Positions 1 through 8,518 are shown, numbered from the stretch's first letter. The stretch: 38,602 nucleotides of DNA from Salipaludibacillus sp. CUR1 (GCF_021028955.1 NZ_JAIWPE010000007.1:1-38602); one strand, 5' to 3'. The notes: generated by a model from the letters alone, not told the origin. Numbers and translations are program-made.

Positions 1-337
1 TTCCTCTCGATTTCTGCCTGATACGTTGGTGGGTGTTACCTAACAGTTACACCGGTATCACCCACGTATCACCTACCTACCTGTTACTCTTTTCTAACTC
101 CCTTATAATCCTGTTTCCTCATGATTTCTGCCTGATACGTTGGTGGGTGTTACCTGACTGTTACACCCGTAGCACCTACCTCTCTGTTACTCTTTTTTAG
201 CTCCCTTATACTTCCGTTTCCTCTCGATTTCTGCCTGATACATTGGTGGGTGTTACTTGACTGTTACACCGGTAGCACCCACGTATCACCCACCCACCAG
301 CCTCCCTGCTACACCGAGGGCACCCACCTGCCCGACT
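1..337. repeat. Tandem repeat of about 103-114 bp, three copies plus a degenerate tail
   Basis: Three copies begin at 1, 115 and 218, each opening with TTCCTC followed by GATTTCTGCCTGATAC and then TTGGTGGGTGTTAC. The copies differ by point changes and the periods are 114 and 103 bp. After about 290 the sequence decays into CACCCAC-rich units and stops two bases before the stop codon of the ABC permease. The array starts outside the window. I see no gene in this stretch. The function is unknown; it behaves like a non-coding minisatellite. Confidence 0.85.
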
Positions 338-338
338 G

Positions 339-1112
339 CTAATACTGCCCGAGCAGGCCTTTTTGCATGGCGATTTTTTCGCAGCGGTGGAAGACGATCA
401 GGCCCAGCACGAGATACACGGCTGAATTAGCTGCTAAAATGCCGTAATCAGACCAGGGAAGCTGGGTTAATGTCAAGTTTTCCATCATGACTGTCCGTAC
501 CATGTTGACACCTTTGACAAACGGGGCAAAAACCAGAAAAGGTGCCATAGATAAAGGAACGAAGACGAGTCCCATTAGGACAAATTGGAAAATCTGTAAG
601 AAAGCCTGGATTTGTTTAACAATGATAGCGAGACCCGCAATCATAAAACTGACGCCGACCATGCTTACCATTGTGACGAGTATAATAGGGATCGTGGTTA
701 CAGGGTTGAGACTGAGCCACTGGCCGGATGTAAGCATAGCAGCAAACAGGAGAATGACCATAAGGACGGACTGTAAGGCAAACTGGCCGACAATGCGGGT
801 CAGCATAATTTTCCACACGCCCATAGGCGACATGTACAGTTGTTCAAGGGTTCCTCTCATCGCTTCAGTAATAACGGAAAAGCCGATAAAGTTCATCGTC
901 ATCATCGTTAAACTCCAAAACACAACGCTAATGATTGAATATTGGACGTTTGCTTCAAAACTGGCAGGATCGCCAATGAAGACAATGCCGAAAAACGCAC
1001 CGAGAAAAATAATGTAGAAAGTCAGTAATAAGGCGAGTGTATTAGGGAGGTAGCGTTTCATTTCTATATATTCTTTGCGGAAATTTGATGTTAGTAAATT
1101 AAGCCATTGCAT
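339..1112 (-). CDS. ABC-2 type transporter permease
   Basis: This 257-residue protein is the membrane subunit of an ABC exporter. It has about six hydrophobic segments, at roughly residues 25-50, 60-80, 105-130, 140-165, 170-200 and 230-250. A soluble stretch (EAMRGTLEQLYMSPMG) between the second and third is typical of the coupling region of ABC-2 permeases. The start overlaps the end of the ATPase gene by 14 bases, which implies translational coupling, and a GGGAGAG ribosome site lies inside the upstream gene. The substrate cannot be told from sequence; drugs, lipids or polysaccharides are all possible for this family. Confidence 0.85.
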   Translation of the reverse strand: MQWLNLLTSNFRKEYIEMKRYLPNTLALLLTFYIIFLGAFFGIVFIGDPASFEANVQYSIISVVFWSLTMMTMNFIGFSVITEAMRGTLEQLYMSPMGVWKIMLTRIVGQFALQSVLMVILLFAAMLTSGQWLSLNPVTTIPIILVTMVSMVGVSFMIAGLAIIVKQIQAFLQIFQFVLMGLVFVPLSMAPFLVFAPFVKGVNMVRTVMMENLTLTQLPWSDYGILAANSAVYLVLGLIVFHRCEKIAMQKGLLGQY

Positions 1113-2073
1113 AATTGTTCTCTCCCTTCACGATTTCCATGAATACCTGTTCGAAATCGATCGACGTACGGTCGATACTTTCAACAATCGTTCCTTCAGC
1201 TTTAAAAATATCGAACAAATCGTAAATATCTTCGCTCCGCTCCAGATTCACTTCAACAACAGGCTGCCTGGAAGATCCTTTATACGTACTGAGCGGAAAG
1301 GATACGTCCAGTTTTTTTTGCTGTGAAGGGCTTAATTCTGAGCCTAGTTTGATAGAATACGCTCTCGTTTCAAAAAGCTTAAGGAGATTTTTCACTTTTT
1401 CATCCACAACGACGGTCCCTTTATTAATGATGATCGCCCGGTCACACAGTTCCTGGACGACGGGCATGTCGTGCGAGCTGATAATGATGGTGCGCTGTTC
1501 TTCTTTTGCGACCTTTTTTATGATTTCACGGAGTTCGTAGCTGATCTCTACATCCAGCCCCAGCGTCGGTTCATCGAGCAAGATGACTTGAGTCTCGGCC
1601 AGCAGAGCAACGGCAATGGCCAGTTTCTGCTGCATTCCCCTCGATAAGCCGTTAACAAGTTCATTTTCCTTTTCTTTAAGACGAAACTGGCCGATTAACT
1701 GGTCTACCCGGCTAGCAATTTCCTTACGGGACAGCCCACGGTTGCCTGCGAAATACTCCAGGTTTTCCCTAACGGTTAAGCGCCAGTAAAGGTTCCGGTT
1801 TCCCTCAAGGACGGCGCTGATATGTCGGAGCGCTTTCAGCCTCTTTTTCCGGATGTCCAGCCCATTAATATAGATCGCCCCTGAATTTGGCTGCAGCAGC
1901 CCGCAGATCATCTTAATTGTTGACGTTTTTCCAGCGCCGTTTGGCCCCAGGAGACCAAGAACCTCCCCGCGGTGTACATCGAAGGAAATGTCTTTGACGG
2001 CGGTTACCCTTTCTTTCGTTTTTCTTTTAAAAAACGTTTTGTTAATGCCTTGGACTTCAATTATTTTATCCAT
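1099..2073 (-). CDS. ABC transporter ATP-binding protein (ABC-2 exporter type)
   Basis: This is the 324-residue ATPase partner of the permease at 339-1112. Walker A is GPNGAGKT at residues 43-50, the signature is LSRGMQQK at 143-150, Walker B ends in VILLDE at 163-168, and the switch His is in SSHD near residue 201. Where many ABC ATPases have a Q-loop Gln, this one reads AVLEGNRN; my recollection is that this occurs in exporter ATPases of this type. About 90 residues follow the nucleotide-binding domain, the extra C-terminal domain common in DrrA/CcmA-like ATPases. The ribosome site is weak (GGGTGACTGAGT before ATG). The two genes form an operon, with the repeat array directly after it. Confidence 0.9.
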   Translation of the reverse strand: MDKIIEVQGINKTFFKRKTKERVTAVKDISFDVHRGEVLGLLGPNGAGKTSTIKMICGLLQPNSGAIYINGLDIRKKRLKALRHISAVLEGNRNLYWRLTVRENLEYFAGNRGLSRKEIASRVDQLIGQFRLKEKENELVNGLSRGMQQKLAIAVALLAETQVILLDEPTLGLDVEISYELREIIKKVAKEEQRTIIISSHDMPVVQELCDRAIIINKGTVVVDEKVKNLLKLFETRAYSIKLGSELSPSQQKKLDVSFPLSTYKGSSRQPVVEVNLERSEDIYDLFDIFKAEGTIVESIDRTSIDFEQVFMEIVKGENNYAMA

Positions 2074-2224
2074 ACTCAGTCACCCGCTTATTCAATTATT
2101 TTCTTCTATGCTCAGTATAACCGGCGGTAAATCCTTCTCCCACTTCCTTCAGGTGGAAATCATCTCAGCCTGAAGATGGAGATTTCCGCTATTTTTGAAA
2201 ATACATTTGGACTGACGCCTACTC

Positions 2225-2250
2225 ACAAAATAAATCCGCGGCATATACTA
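2225..2250 (+). promoter_or_regulatory. Possible SigK-type sporulation promoter
   Basis: CATATACTA at 2242-2250 fits the mother-cell SigK -10 pattern CATAnnnTA. An AC dinucleotide at 2225-2226 lies 15 bases upstream, in the -35 position. The predicted transcript start is about 40 bases before the YjcZ-type micropeptide gene. Sporulation expression fits that family, but the match is short and could be chance. Confidence 0.4.
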
Positions 2251-2295
2251 GGATTGAGGTCACCTCTTAAAGCACCTTTGAAGGGAGGATACAGA

Positions 2296-2388
2296 ATGTC
2301 TTACTATAAGCCATATAATGATTTTGCGTTAATTGTTGTTCTGTTTATTCTTTTAGTTATTGTAGGGACTGCGTATATTAAATGGTAA
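2296..2388 (+). CDS. YjcZ family sporulation micropeptide
   Basis: This peptide of only 30 residues begins MSYYKPYNDFALIVVLF. It has a short polar Tyr-rich head, one hydrophobic helix (about residues 10-27) and a short IKW tail. That layout (MSY..., FALIVVLFILL.IVG) is the hallmark of the YjcZ/YtvB-like sporulation peptides of Bacillaceae, which are made in the sporulating cell and are membrane-bound. The start is fixed by a good GAAGGGAGG ribosome site 6 bases upstream. A longer in-frame reading from 2176 exists but has no ribosome site and would add 40 atypical residues. A terminator follows at 2451-2480. The molecular function is not known. Confidence 0.85.
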   Translation: MSYYKPYNDFALIVVLFILLVIVGTAYIKW

Positions 2389-2450
2389 TCGTCCCCTCAC
2401 GATGTATCATTAAATAACCAGGAGCCAGCAGCTCCTTTGTAAACGCAAGG

Positions 2451-2480
2451 CAAAAGCAGTCTCTGCTTTTGTCTTTTTAT
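2451..2480 (+). terminator. Intrinsic terminator after the YjcZ-type gene
   Basis: CAAAAGCAG and CTGCTTTTG form a perfect 9-bp stem with a 3-base loop, followed by TCTTTTTAT. It ends the micropeptide transcript. Confidence 0.85.
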
Positions 2481-2576
2481 TTATATAATCATTCTATAAG
2501 ACGGTTTATTCACATAGGCTCCTGTAATGAATATCATATGGCAGATAAATGAATTCATTTCAGGAGGCAAACATCC

Positions 2577-3281
2577 ATGAAAATCCCTGAAAAAAAAGCT
2601 GCGAGGAATTTTTTAGAGGATACATTCCCTGAATGTACGGTTGCCTTACTGGGCGGGAGCGCTGCCAGAGGCGAACTGAATGATGGTTCGGACTTGGACA
2701 TTCTTATACTTGATCCTTCGAAGTCTGGGTCTTTCAGGAAATGTTTCATTACGTCTGACTGGAAAATTGAAGCGTTTGTTTTTCACCCCGATTCATTCTT
2801 TTTTGCCTTAGAAGTAAGCCGGATGGAAGCGATCCCGACAATTCCGCGGATTGCTGCCGAATCGGTTATCCTTAAGGACGATGGATCGGCTAAAGATATT
2901 CAGCAGTCAGCGGATGACTGTTTAAAAACGGGTCCTTATGAATGGGCTGAAGACAAGAAGGCATTTTTAAGATTTATGATAAGTGATTTATTAGAGGATC
3001 TTGAAAAAGGCAAGGACGACAGTGAAAAACTTTACACTGCCTGTAAGCTTTTTGATACAGTCCCGGAATTTTTGCTGAGAACTGAAGGCCGTTGGCTCGG
3101 TTATGGCAAATGGGTACACCGCTCACTTGTTGACTTTGATAATAATTTTGCAGCCAAATTTAAGGAGGCGTTTCAAAACTTTATAAAAACAGGAGACAAC
3201 GTGCCTTTCATTACCTTAATCGATCGCATACTGGAGCCGCATGGCGGCAGACTCTTCGAAGGTTATACAGACAGGTTATAA
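2577..3281 (+). CDS. Nucleotidyltransferase-fold protein
   Basis: This is a soluble 234-residue protein. Residues 23-43 carry the Pol-beta-type nucleotidyltransferase signature GGSAARGELNDGSDLDILI, with the GG/GS turn and the two metal-binding Asp of the SDLD motif. The rest is helical and may be the substrate-binding half. Members of this superfamily transfer a nucleotide to small molecules, RNA or proteins, including aminoglycoside adenylyltransferases and MNT-type antitoxins. There is no HEPN partner beside it, so a toxin-antitoxin role is not supported. The substrate is unknown. The start has an AGGAGG site, and the gene is monocistronic with a terminator at 3314-3350. Confidence 0.75.
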   Translation: MKIPEKKAARNFLEDTFPECTVALLGGSAARGELNDGSDLDILILDPSKSGSFRKCFITSDWKIEAFVFHPDSFFFALEVSRMEAIPTIPRIAAESVILKDDGSAKDIQQSADDCLKTGPYEWAEDKKAFLRFMISDLLEDLEKGKDDSEKLYTACKLFDTVPEFLLRTEGRWLGYGKWVHRSLVDFDNNFAAKFKEAFQNFIKTGDNVPFITLIDRILEPHGGRLFEGYTDRL

Positions 3282-3313
3282 CTGTGTGAGGCGCCATCCT
3301 ATCATCCTCTGAT

Positions 3314-3350
3314 AAAACAGTTCAGTCTTTAATGGCAGGACTGTTTTTTT
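3314..3350 (+). terminator. Intrinsic terminator after the nucleotidyltransferase gene
   Basis: AAAACAGTTC pairs with GGACTGTTTT (one G-T pair) around a 14-base loop, and the stem runs into a T tract. Confidence 0.75.
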
Positions 3351-3354
3351 ATTA

Positions 3355-3368
3355 TGTAAGCGCTTTAA
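3355..3368 (+). promoter_or_regulatory. Possible catabolite-responsive element (cre)
   Basis: TGTAAGCGCTTTAA matches the CcpA-binding consensus TGWAANCGNTNWCA at all fixed positions but one. It lies about 30 bases upstream of the -35 box of the symporter promoter, where CcpA would more often activate than block. This is a prediction from sequence only. Confidence 0.4.
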
Positions 3369-3396
3369 TTTAATATTCTGATAATTTGGAAAAGTA

Positions 3397-3425
3397 TTGA
3401 AAATTTTAAATTTTTTAGGCATTAT
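3397..3425 (+). promoter_or_regulatory. SigA-type promoter of the symporter gene
   Basis: TTGAAA (3397-3402) and CATTAT (3420-3425) are separated by exactly 17 bases in a very AT-rich stretch. They lie 50 bases upstream of the symporter start codon. Confidence 0.55.
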
Positions 3426-3474
3426 TAAATATAGTTGTTTAAAAATTTAAAAAATAATAGAGGGGGGTTTACAG

Positions 3475-4650
3475 ATGAAATTAATTGGAAAATTAGTCAT
3501 TGGTATTATTGCCGGTATTTTAATTGGGCTGATGAATATTGGGGTGGTGACCCAATTTTTTGTCACTGTAAAAAATATTTTCGGCCAGTTCATCGGTTTT
3601 GTTATTCCATTTATTATTTTATTTTTTATTGCCGCCGGAGTGTCGAAGTTAGGCAGCAAATCAGGTAAGATCGTCGGCGCCACTGTAGGCACAGCTTACC
3701 TTTCCACCCTTTTGGCCGGTATATTCGCGTTTTTCATTGCTGTAACTGTCATTCCCTTTTTAAATGCCACAGAAAGCCCTGTTTCTGAAGGCTCAGGTGT
3801 CGAAGGGTTTTTCGCTTTAGAAATTGATCCGCTGATGGGAGTCATTACCGCTTTAGTTATGGCGTTTCTTTTCGGTATAGGCATTGCCAAAACGAACAGT
3901 AAAACGCTCATGAACATTTTTGAAGAAGGCAAAAATATTATTGATTTAGTGATTGCGAAAGTCATCATTCCATTTCTGCCAGTCTATATTGCGGGTATTT
4001 TTGTGGAACTAGCCTCTGAAGGCGCTGTATTTGATACACTTCAAGTCTTTGGAACTGTGCTCCTCGTCGCGGTAATCGCCCACTGGCTATGGATAACCCT
4101 CCAATATGTAACCGCTGGAGTAATTACTAAAAGGAACCCGTTTGTGCTTATAAAAAATATGCTCCCGGCTTATTTCACAGGGTTGGGAACTATGAGCAGC
4201 GCAGCAACTATTCCGGTCACACTTAAACAGACGAAGAAAAATAATGTCAGAGAAGAAGTGGCCAATTTCGGCGTGCCTTTATGCGCGACGATTCACCTGT
4301 CGGGAAGTGTGATTACAATCGTCGCTTGTGCGGTCGCAGTGATGTCCGTATTAGGTGATTACACGGTTCCTTCATTCGGCCAGATGCTTCCTGTCATTGC
4401 AATGCTGGGCGTCATTATGATTGCAGCCCCTGGAGTGCCAGGCGGAGCAATCATGGCAGCGCTCGGTGTGTTAACAACGATGCTCGGTTTCAGTGAAGCA
4501 GCTATCGGATTAATGATCGCGTTATATATGGCCCAGGACAGCTTCGGGACAGCTGCAAATGTGACTGGGGACGGCGCAATCAACTTAATTATCAACCGTT
4601 TTGCTAAAAAAGACGGCGATTCTTCTGTCAGCTCTTCAGATGTTGCCTAA
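3475..4650 (+). CDS. Dicarboxylate/amino acid:cation symporter (DAACS family)
   Basis: This is a 391-residue membrane protein with about eight hydrophobic helices and two re-entrant-loop signatures of the sodium:dicarboxylate symporter family. The serine-rich hairpin reads GTMSSAATIPVT (about residues 240-251). The second hairpin region is APGVPGGAIMAALG, followed by QDSFGTAANVTGDGA, equivalent to the NVTGD motif that helps bind sodium and substrate. The family takes up glutamate, aspartate, serine/threonine or C4-dicarboxylates with sodium or protons; which one cannot be told here. The usual Arg/Asp of the last substrate-binding helix is not obvious, so the substrate may differ from glutamate. 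It has a strong GAGGGGGG ribosome site and its own promoter and possible cre site. Confidence 0.85.
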   Translation: MKLIGKLVIGIIAGILIGLMNIGVVTQFFVTVKNIFGQFIGFVIPFIILFFIAAGVSKLGSKSGKIVGATVGTAYLSTLLAGIFAFFIAVTVIPFLNATESPVSEGSGVEGFFALEIDPLMGVITALVMAFLFGIGIAKTNSKTLMNIFEEGKNIIDLVIAKVIIPFLPVYIAGIFVELASEGAVFDTLQVFGTVLLVAVIAHWLWITLQYVTAGVITKRNPFVLIKNMLPAYFTGLGTMSSAATIPVTLKQTKKNNVREEVANFGVPLCATIHLSGSVITIVACAVAVMSVLGDYTVPSFGQMLPVIAMLGVIMIAAPGVPGGAIMAALGVLTTMLGFSEAAIGLMIALYMAQDSFGTAANVTGDGAINLIINRFAKKDGDSSVSSSDVA

Positions 4651-4789
4651 AAGACACATATGAAGGAAGAACCGCAGCCGGCTAAGCCCGCTCCCCTGCT
4701 GTCTAAAAAATATCAGACGCACCTCTGTATGCTGTATGTTACAAAAATCAAAGGACATACTAACATCAGCAGGAAGGGAGTGGATAACC

Positions 4790-5083
4790 ATGAATTTAGA
4801 TATTGAATCGGTTTATAATGAGATGCCTAATTTTCAAAGCCATGATGAAGCAAGACAATGGTTTAAAAACCATTTCCACGACAGAATTGCTTTAAGAGGC
4901 AGTGACATCGTCGATGGCAAAATGATTTATTTTTACCATCTCATTAAAAGCCCTCAGGAGTACCAGCAGTATATGGAAAGCTTTTCACGGCCGGATGACC
5001 ATGACATTACAAACGCGGAAACGTTTGAAAGCTACTCGACTATAGAAATCAGTGAAGACGGGGCCGTCAACTTCCTGCCTTAA
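4790..5083 (+). CDS. Small hypothetical cytosolic protein
   Basis: The 97-residue product begins MNLDIESVYNEM and is soluble, acidic and without membrane segments, Cys pairs or known motifs. The start is chosen because AGGAAGGGAGTGG lies just upstream; a longer frame from 4736 has no ribosome site. A strong terminator at 5127-5163 closes the gene, which supports it being real. I do not recognise the family. It is codirectional with the symporter, but the 139-base gap gives little reason to link the functions. Confidence 0.7.
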   Translation: MNLDIESVYNEMPNFQSHDEARQWFKNHFHDRIALRGSDIVDGKMIYFYHLIKSPQEYQQYMESFSRPDDHDITNAETFESYSTIEISEDGAVNFLP

Positions 5084-5126
5084 CAGCAGGAAGCGCGGCG
5101 CCGGATCTGATTGGCCTGAAATTGTC

Positions 5127-5163
5127 GACACCCCCTCCTTGAATAAGGCAGGGGGTGTCTTTC
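5127..5163 (+). terminator. Intrinsic terminator after the small hypothetical gene
   Basis: GACACCCCCT and AGGGGGTGTC form a perfect 10-bp GC-rich stem followed by TTTCT. Confidence 0.8.
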
Positions 5164-5221
5164 TGTAATGATTTAACAACAATCAAAGAAGCGAAAGACG
5201 GTCTACTCCAGCGGGGAAAGA

Positions 5222-5254
5222 CAAAGGCTAATCAGAAAAACTGATTGGCCTTTG
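5222..5254 (-). terminator. Terminator of the oligoendopeptidase gene
   Basis: CAAAGGC(T/C)AATCAG and its complement form a 14-bp stem with a 5-base loop, 40 bases after the pepF stop codon. The T tract on the minus strand (TCTTT) is short. Confidence 0.6.
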
Positions 5255-5293
5255 GTCTGTTTCCCGCCTGGTGGCTTGTGATCCTAATGAAAA

Positions 5294-7096
5294 TTAAAAG
5301 CTTTTTTCAAGCTCATCAACTAATGAGCCTACATAAGCGACCGCCTGCTGAATCGGTTCAGGGGTGGACATATCTACACCGGCTTGCTGCATTAACTGAA
5401 GCGGCTTCATCGTTCCTCCTGCTTTTAGAGCCGACAGCCAACGGTCAACAGCTGGCTGGCCTTCTTCCTGAATCATCTGAGCGGCTGCAGTGGACGCCGT
5501 CAGACCCGCTGAATACGTATATGGATAGAGGCCCATATAATAGTGAGGCTGACGCATCCATGTCAGACCCGCCCCTTCATCTATTTCTACGGAGTCGCCC
5601 CAGAAATCCGACAGCAGGTCTGATTTTTGCTCACATAAAATCTGCGCGGTGACAGGCGTGCCATTGTCCGCTAACTCATAAATACGTCGCTGAAGTTCGC
5701 CTTCGAGAATATGAGTCACAAAATTATGGTAATACGTACCTAGCGACTGAAGAATGACCCACCTGCGCATCCGGGCATCGTTAGGCTGATCAAGGATATG
5801 CCGGCTCAGCAGCATCTCGTTCATCGTGGACGGAGCCTCTATAAAGTACCTGGATGGCCGGGTGTTCGAGATTTTCTGGTAACGCCCGGCAAGTGCGAAA
5901 TGGCCGGCATGGCCAAGTTCATGCGCCAAAGTAAAAGCATCTCTCATAGAATCATGCCATGTCAATAAAATATAAGGGTGAACGCCGTAAGGACTCGAAC
6001 AGAAAGCACCCGATCTTTTGCCGACATTATCAGCCCTGTCAACCCAGCGGTTGCGCACCCCCTGCTCCATAAATTCCATATATTCAGGCCCCATCACCTG
6101 AAGGGAATCGAGGATCAGGCTGCAAGCTTCATCATATGTCATCGGCGGATCAAATTCAGGATCCAACGGAGCTTTTAAATCACAGAAACGCATCGTTTCG
6201 AGTCCGAGCATACGCTGCTTCAATTTTGCGAACCGGCGCATGTGCGGCGCTAATTCAGACTGAATCGTGTCTAACTGGTTGTGATACATTTTTTGGGACA
6301 CTTCCTGCTCGTGCAGAAGCATGTCTGTGACGGACTCATAGTTTCGAAGCCGGGCTTCTGTGACCTGCTTTTTTACTTCAGTCGCATACGTCGCAGCATA
6401 CGTATGTTTGTATTGCTCAAGAGTTTCCGTAAATGACTCATAAGCTTTTCGCCGGACCTCTGTATCAGGCGAGCCTTCATAAGCAGGGAAGGAATTAAAA
6501 GTCAGCGGATATTCCTTTCCATCCTTCACAGTAAATGAAGAGAAACGCATATCCGAAGTTTTGCTCCTTTCATAAATCATAAAAGGGGCCTGATGGATTT
6601 CGCTGAACGCAGCGAGTACTTCTTCCGCTTCTGGAGAAAGCTTATGCGGCTTTGTTTCCAGCACGTCCATCAGATTTTTGCGGAAATCTTCCAACTCAGG
6701 CTTCTCCTGTATGTATCTGTCCACTGTTTCCTTATCCAATTCAAGAATTTCCGATTTAATAAATGACGTCTCGGCGCTAATTTCAGACAGCAGGCCTCCT
6801 ACCCGGGCAGAGTTAGACTGATTAACCGGGTCTGATCCATCTTCTGACTGGCGCAGGTGGGCAAATGCAGTGACACGCATGACACGCTCGTTCAAAGCAT
6901 CCTGCGCAAGCAGACAGTCGAGTAATGTTCCCGCACTCTCAGCGAGGCGCCCTTTATACCGGGTCACCGTTTCTATCTCCTTTCGCAGCCCCTCCATTTC
7001 TGTTTTCCAGGCATCCTCCGTTTCAAAAAGATCTTTCAGATTCCAAGTCTGTTCGACCGGGATCTCCGCACGGGTTAATGTTTTCTTAGCACTCAT
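5294..7096 (-). CDS. pepF: Oligoendopeptidase F (M3 family metallopeptidase)
   Basis: The 600-residue cytosolic zinc peptidase cleaves short peptides, normally in peptide recycling. The zinc motif HELGH is at residues 392-396 in the context TLAHELGHAGHF, and the downstream EAPSTMNEML supplies the third zinc ligand Glu, as in M3 peptidases. The length agrees with bacterial PepF (about 600). I chose the start MSAKKTLTRAE because AAAGGGGAA sits 4-5 bases before it; the in-frame ATG at 7147 has no ribosome site and adds 17 unusual residues. The gene is divergent from the acetamidase-family gene and ends at a hairpin. Confidence 0.93.
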   Translation of the reverse strand: MSAKKTLTRAEIPVEQTWNLKDLFETEDAWKTEMEGLRKEIETVTRYKGRLAESAGTLLDCLLAQDALNERVMRVTAFAHLRQSEDGSDPVNQSNSARVGGLLSEISAETSFIKSEILELDKETVDRYIQEKPELEDFRKNLMDVLETKPHKLSPEAEEVLAAFSEIHQAPFMIYERSKTSDMRFSSFTVKDGKEYPLTFNSFPAYEGSPDTEVRRKAYESFTETLEQYKHTYAATYATEVKKQVTEARLRNYESVTDMLLHEQEVSQKMYHNQLDTIQSELAPHMRRFAKLKQRMLGLETMRFCDLKAPLDPEFDPPMTYDEACSLILDSLQVMGPEYMEFMEQGVRNRWVDRADNVGKRSGAFCSSPYGVHPYILLTWHDSMRDAFTLAHELGHAGHFALAGRYQKISNTRPSRYFIEAPSTMNEMLLSRHILDQPNDARMRRWVILQSLGTYYHNFVTHILEGELQRRIYELADNGTPVTAQILCEQKSDLLSDFWGDSVEIDEGAGLTWMRQPHYYMGLYPYTYSAGLTASTAAAQMIQEEGQPAVDRWLSALKAGGTMKPLQLMQQAGVDMSTPEPIQQAVAYVGSLVDELEKSF

Positions 7097-7179
7097 CAAA
7101 TTCCCCTTTCTAAATCCAGAATAAAATTTCAACGCGTGAATCCTCATTATATTTCGTAAAGCGAAACTATTTGATATTC

Positions 7180-7208
7180 AGTATATAGGAAAAAACTGTT
7201 TATTTGAA
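7180..7208 (-). promoter_or_regulatory. SigA-type promoter of pepF
   Basis: On the minus strand TTCAAA (7203-7208) and TATACT (7180-7185) are separated by 17 bases. The transcript would start near 7173, about 75 bases before the chosen pepF start. Confidence 0.5.
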
Positions 7209-7337
7209 TATTTAAATAGTAATCCTTTTGTGATTTTTTCAGCTTGGCTAATCAGGCTTTTACTTATCTTTGTTTAGGTCAGCTTTCGTTCAGGGAAAAG
7301 AGTCTGTACACATTTATTTCAACTGGAGGTTAAAACT

Positions 7338-8420
7338 ATGCGCTATTCCCCTTTCAAATCATCTCTGGCAGATCAAATTAAAGATGCCAGGATCCATACG
7401 CTGGAAGCTACTCCAGACACTGTGCACTGGGGTTATTTCGATAACTCTTTGGAACCGGCTCTTACAGTCAATTCCGGAGATTTTGTTTATGTAGAAACTG
7501 TCACACACCACGCCGGCGATGCGCCGGATTTACTAATGGACGAAGGAATTAAAAAGATTTACGAGGAGATTCCTGAAGAGACACGTAAACCCGGCCCCCA
7601 CCTGATGACAGGGCCAATTAAAGTCGAAGGCGCCGAACCGGGAGATATGCTCGAAGTGCAGATTCTTGATTTGGAGCCAAGACTTCCATACGGGTCAAAT
7701 TTGTCAGCTCCATGGGGCTTTTTATTTGATGAAGAAAAATATAATGGAAATGAACAAGTGACCATTTATGAGATAGACGAGAAAGGTAAATGGCTGACAC
7801 CTAAATTTGCTTACACGTACCCGGGACCTTATTATGTCAACGGCAAAATACTCGAGCCTGAGGAAACAGACAGAAAGCAGACGCTGCCAAACATGCAGAT
7901 TCCGGCAAGGCTTCATATTGGCACAATAGCAGTCGCCCCAGCAGAGTCCGGGCCCGTCAGCACGATCCCTCCTTCGTATTTCGGAGGCAATATTGATAAC
8001 TGGAGAATAGGCGCTGACACGACGATGTACTATCCTGTCCAAAATAAAGGCGCTCTCTTATCTCTCGGTGATTCCCACCTCGCTCAGGGTGACAGTGAAC
8101 TGAACGGAACAGGTGTGGAAGCCTCATTAAACTGTCTAATCAGAGTCAAAGTCAGAAAAGATTTCTCATTCTCACTTCCGCTGCTTGAAACGAATAATCA
8201 CTGGATGGTTCACGCGTTTAACCCTGACCTGAATGAAGCGGCAAAAATCGGCTCTCTCAGCACAATCGGGTTCTTACAGGATTTTTATAACCTCTCTGCA
8301 AGTGACGCGTATTCCTTTTTAGCTGTTGCAGCTGATTTTCACATTACCCAGGTTGTCAACGAAAATAAAGGCATCCACGTGTCTATTCCTAAAGATGCCT
8401 TCAGGCCGGAGGAATCATAA
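7338..8420 (+). CDS. Acetamidase/formamidase family protein
   Basis: The 360-residue soluble protein belongs to the FmdA/AmdA family, which hydrolyses short amides such as formamide or acetamide to acid and ammonia. Evidence is the N-terminal HWGYFDNSLEPAL and GDFVYVETVTHHAGD, the GPHLMTGPI and GAEPGDMLEVQI blocks in the middle, and GSLLSLGDSHLAQGDSE-like text (here GALLSLGDSHLAQGDSE) near residue 240, all typical of the family. The start has a TGGAGG site 9 bases upstream. No ABC urea/amide transporter or regulator lies beside it, so the physiological amide is unknown. It ends at a strong terminator before the repeat array. Confidence 0.88.
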   Translation: MRYSPFKSSLADQIKDARIHTLEATPDTVHWGYFDNSLEPALTVNSGDFVYVETVTHHAGDAPDLLMDEGIKKIYEEIPEETRKPGPHLMTGPIKVEGAEPGDMLEVQILDLEPRLPYGSNLSAPWGFLFDEEKYNGNEQVTIYEIDEKGKWLTPKFAYTYPGPYYVNGKILEPEETDRKQTLPNMQIPARLHIGTIAVAPAESGPVSTIPPSYFGGNIDNWRIGADTTMYYPVQNKGALLSLGDSHLAQGDSELNGTGVEASLNCLIRVKVRKDFSFSLPLLETNNHWMVHAFNPDLNEAAKIGSLSTIGFLQDFYNLSASDAYSFLAVAADFHITQVVNENKGIHVSIPKDAFRPEES

Positions 8421-8444
8421 GGCGAAGGCGGACCATATAGAAGC

Positions 8445-8490
8445 AAAAGAGACACCTGCTTAAAAAGGCAGATGTCTCTTTTTTGATTTT
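8445..8490 (+). terminator. Intrinsic terminator after the acetamidase-family gene
   Basis: AAAAGAGACACCTGCT pairs with AGGCAGATGTCTCTTTTT (small mismatch) around a TAAA loop and continues into TTTTTTGATTTT. Confidence 0.85.
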
Positions 8491-8518
8491 GTTGTTAATA
8501 TACTGGCAGGAGGGGGCG

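Noticed and set aside
487-1017. 176-codon plus-strand frame inside the ABC permease gene
   Set aside because: It is antisense to a clear membrane protein gene, with no ribosome site and no recognisable domain.
2176-2388. 70-residue version of the YjcZ-type protein
   Set aside because: The upstream part lacks a ribosome site and covers the predicted promoter; the 30-residue form has both a strong ribosome site and a typical family length.
2577-3281. MNT/HEPN-type toxin-antitoxin module
   Set aside because: The nucleotidyltransferase motif is present, but no HEPN-domain partner gene is adjacent and the protein is longer than typical MNT antitoxins.
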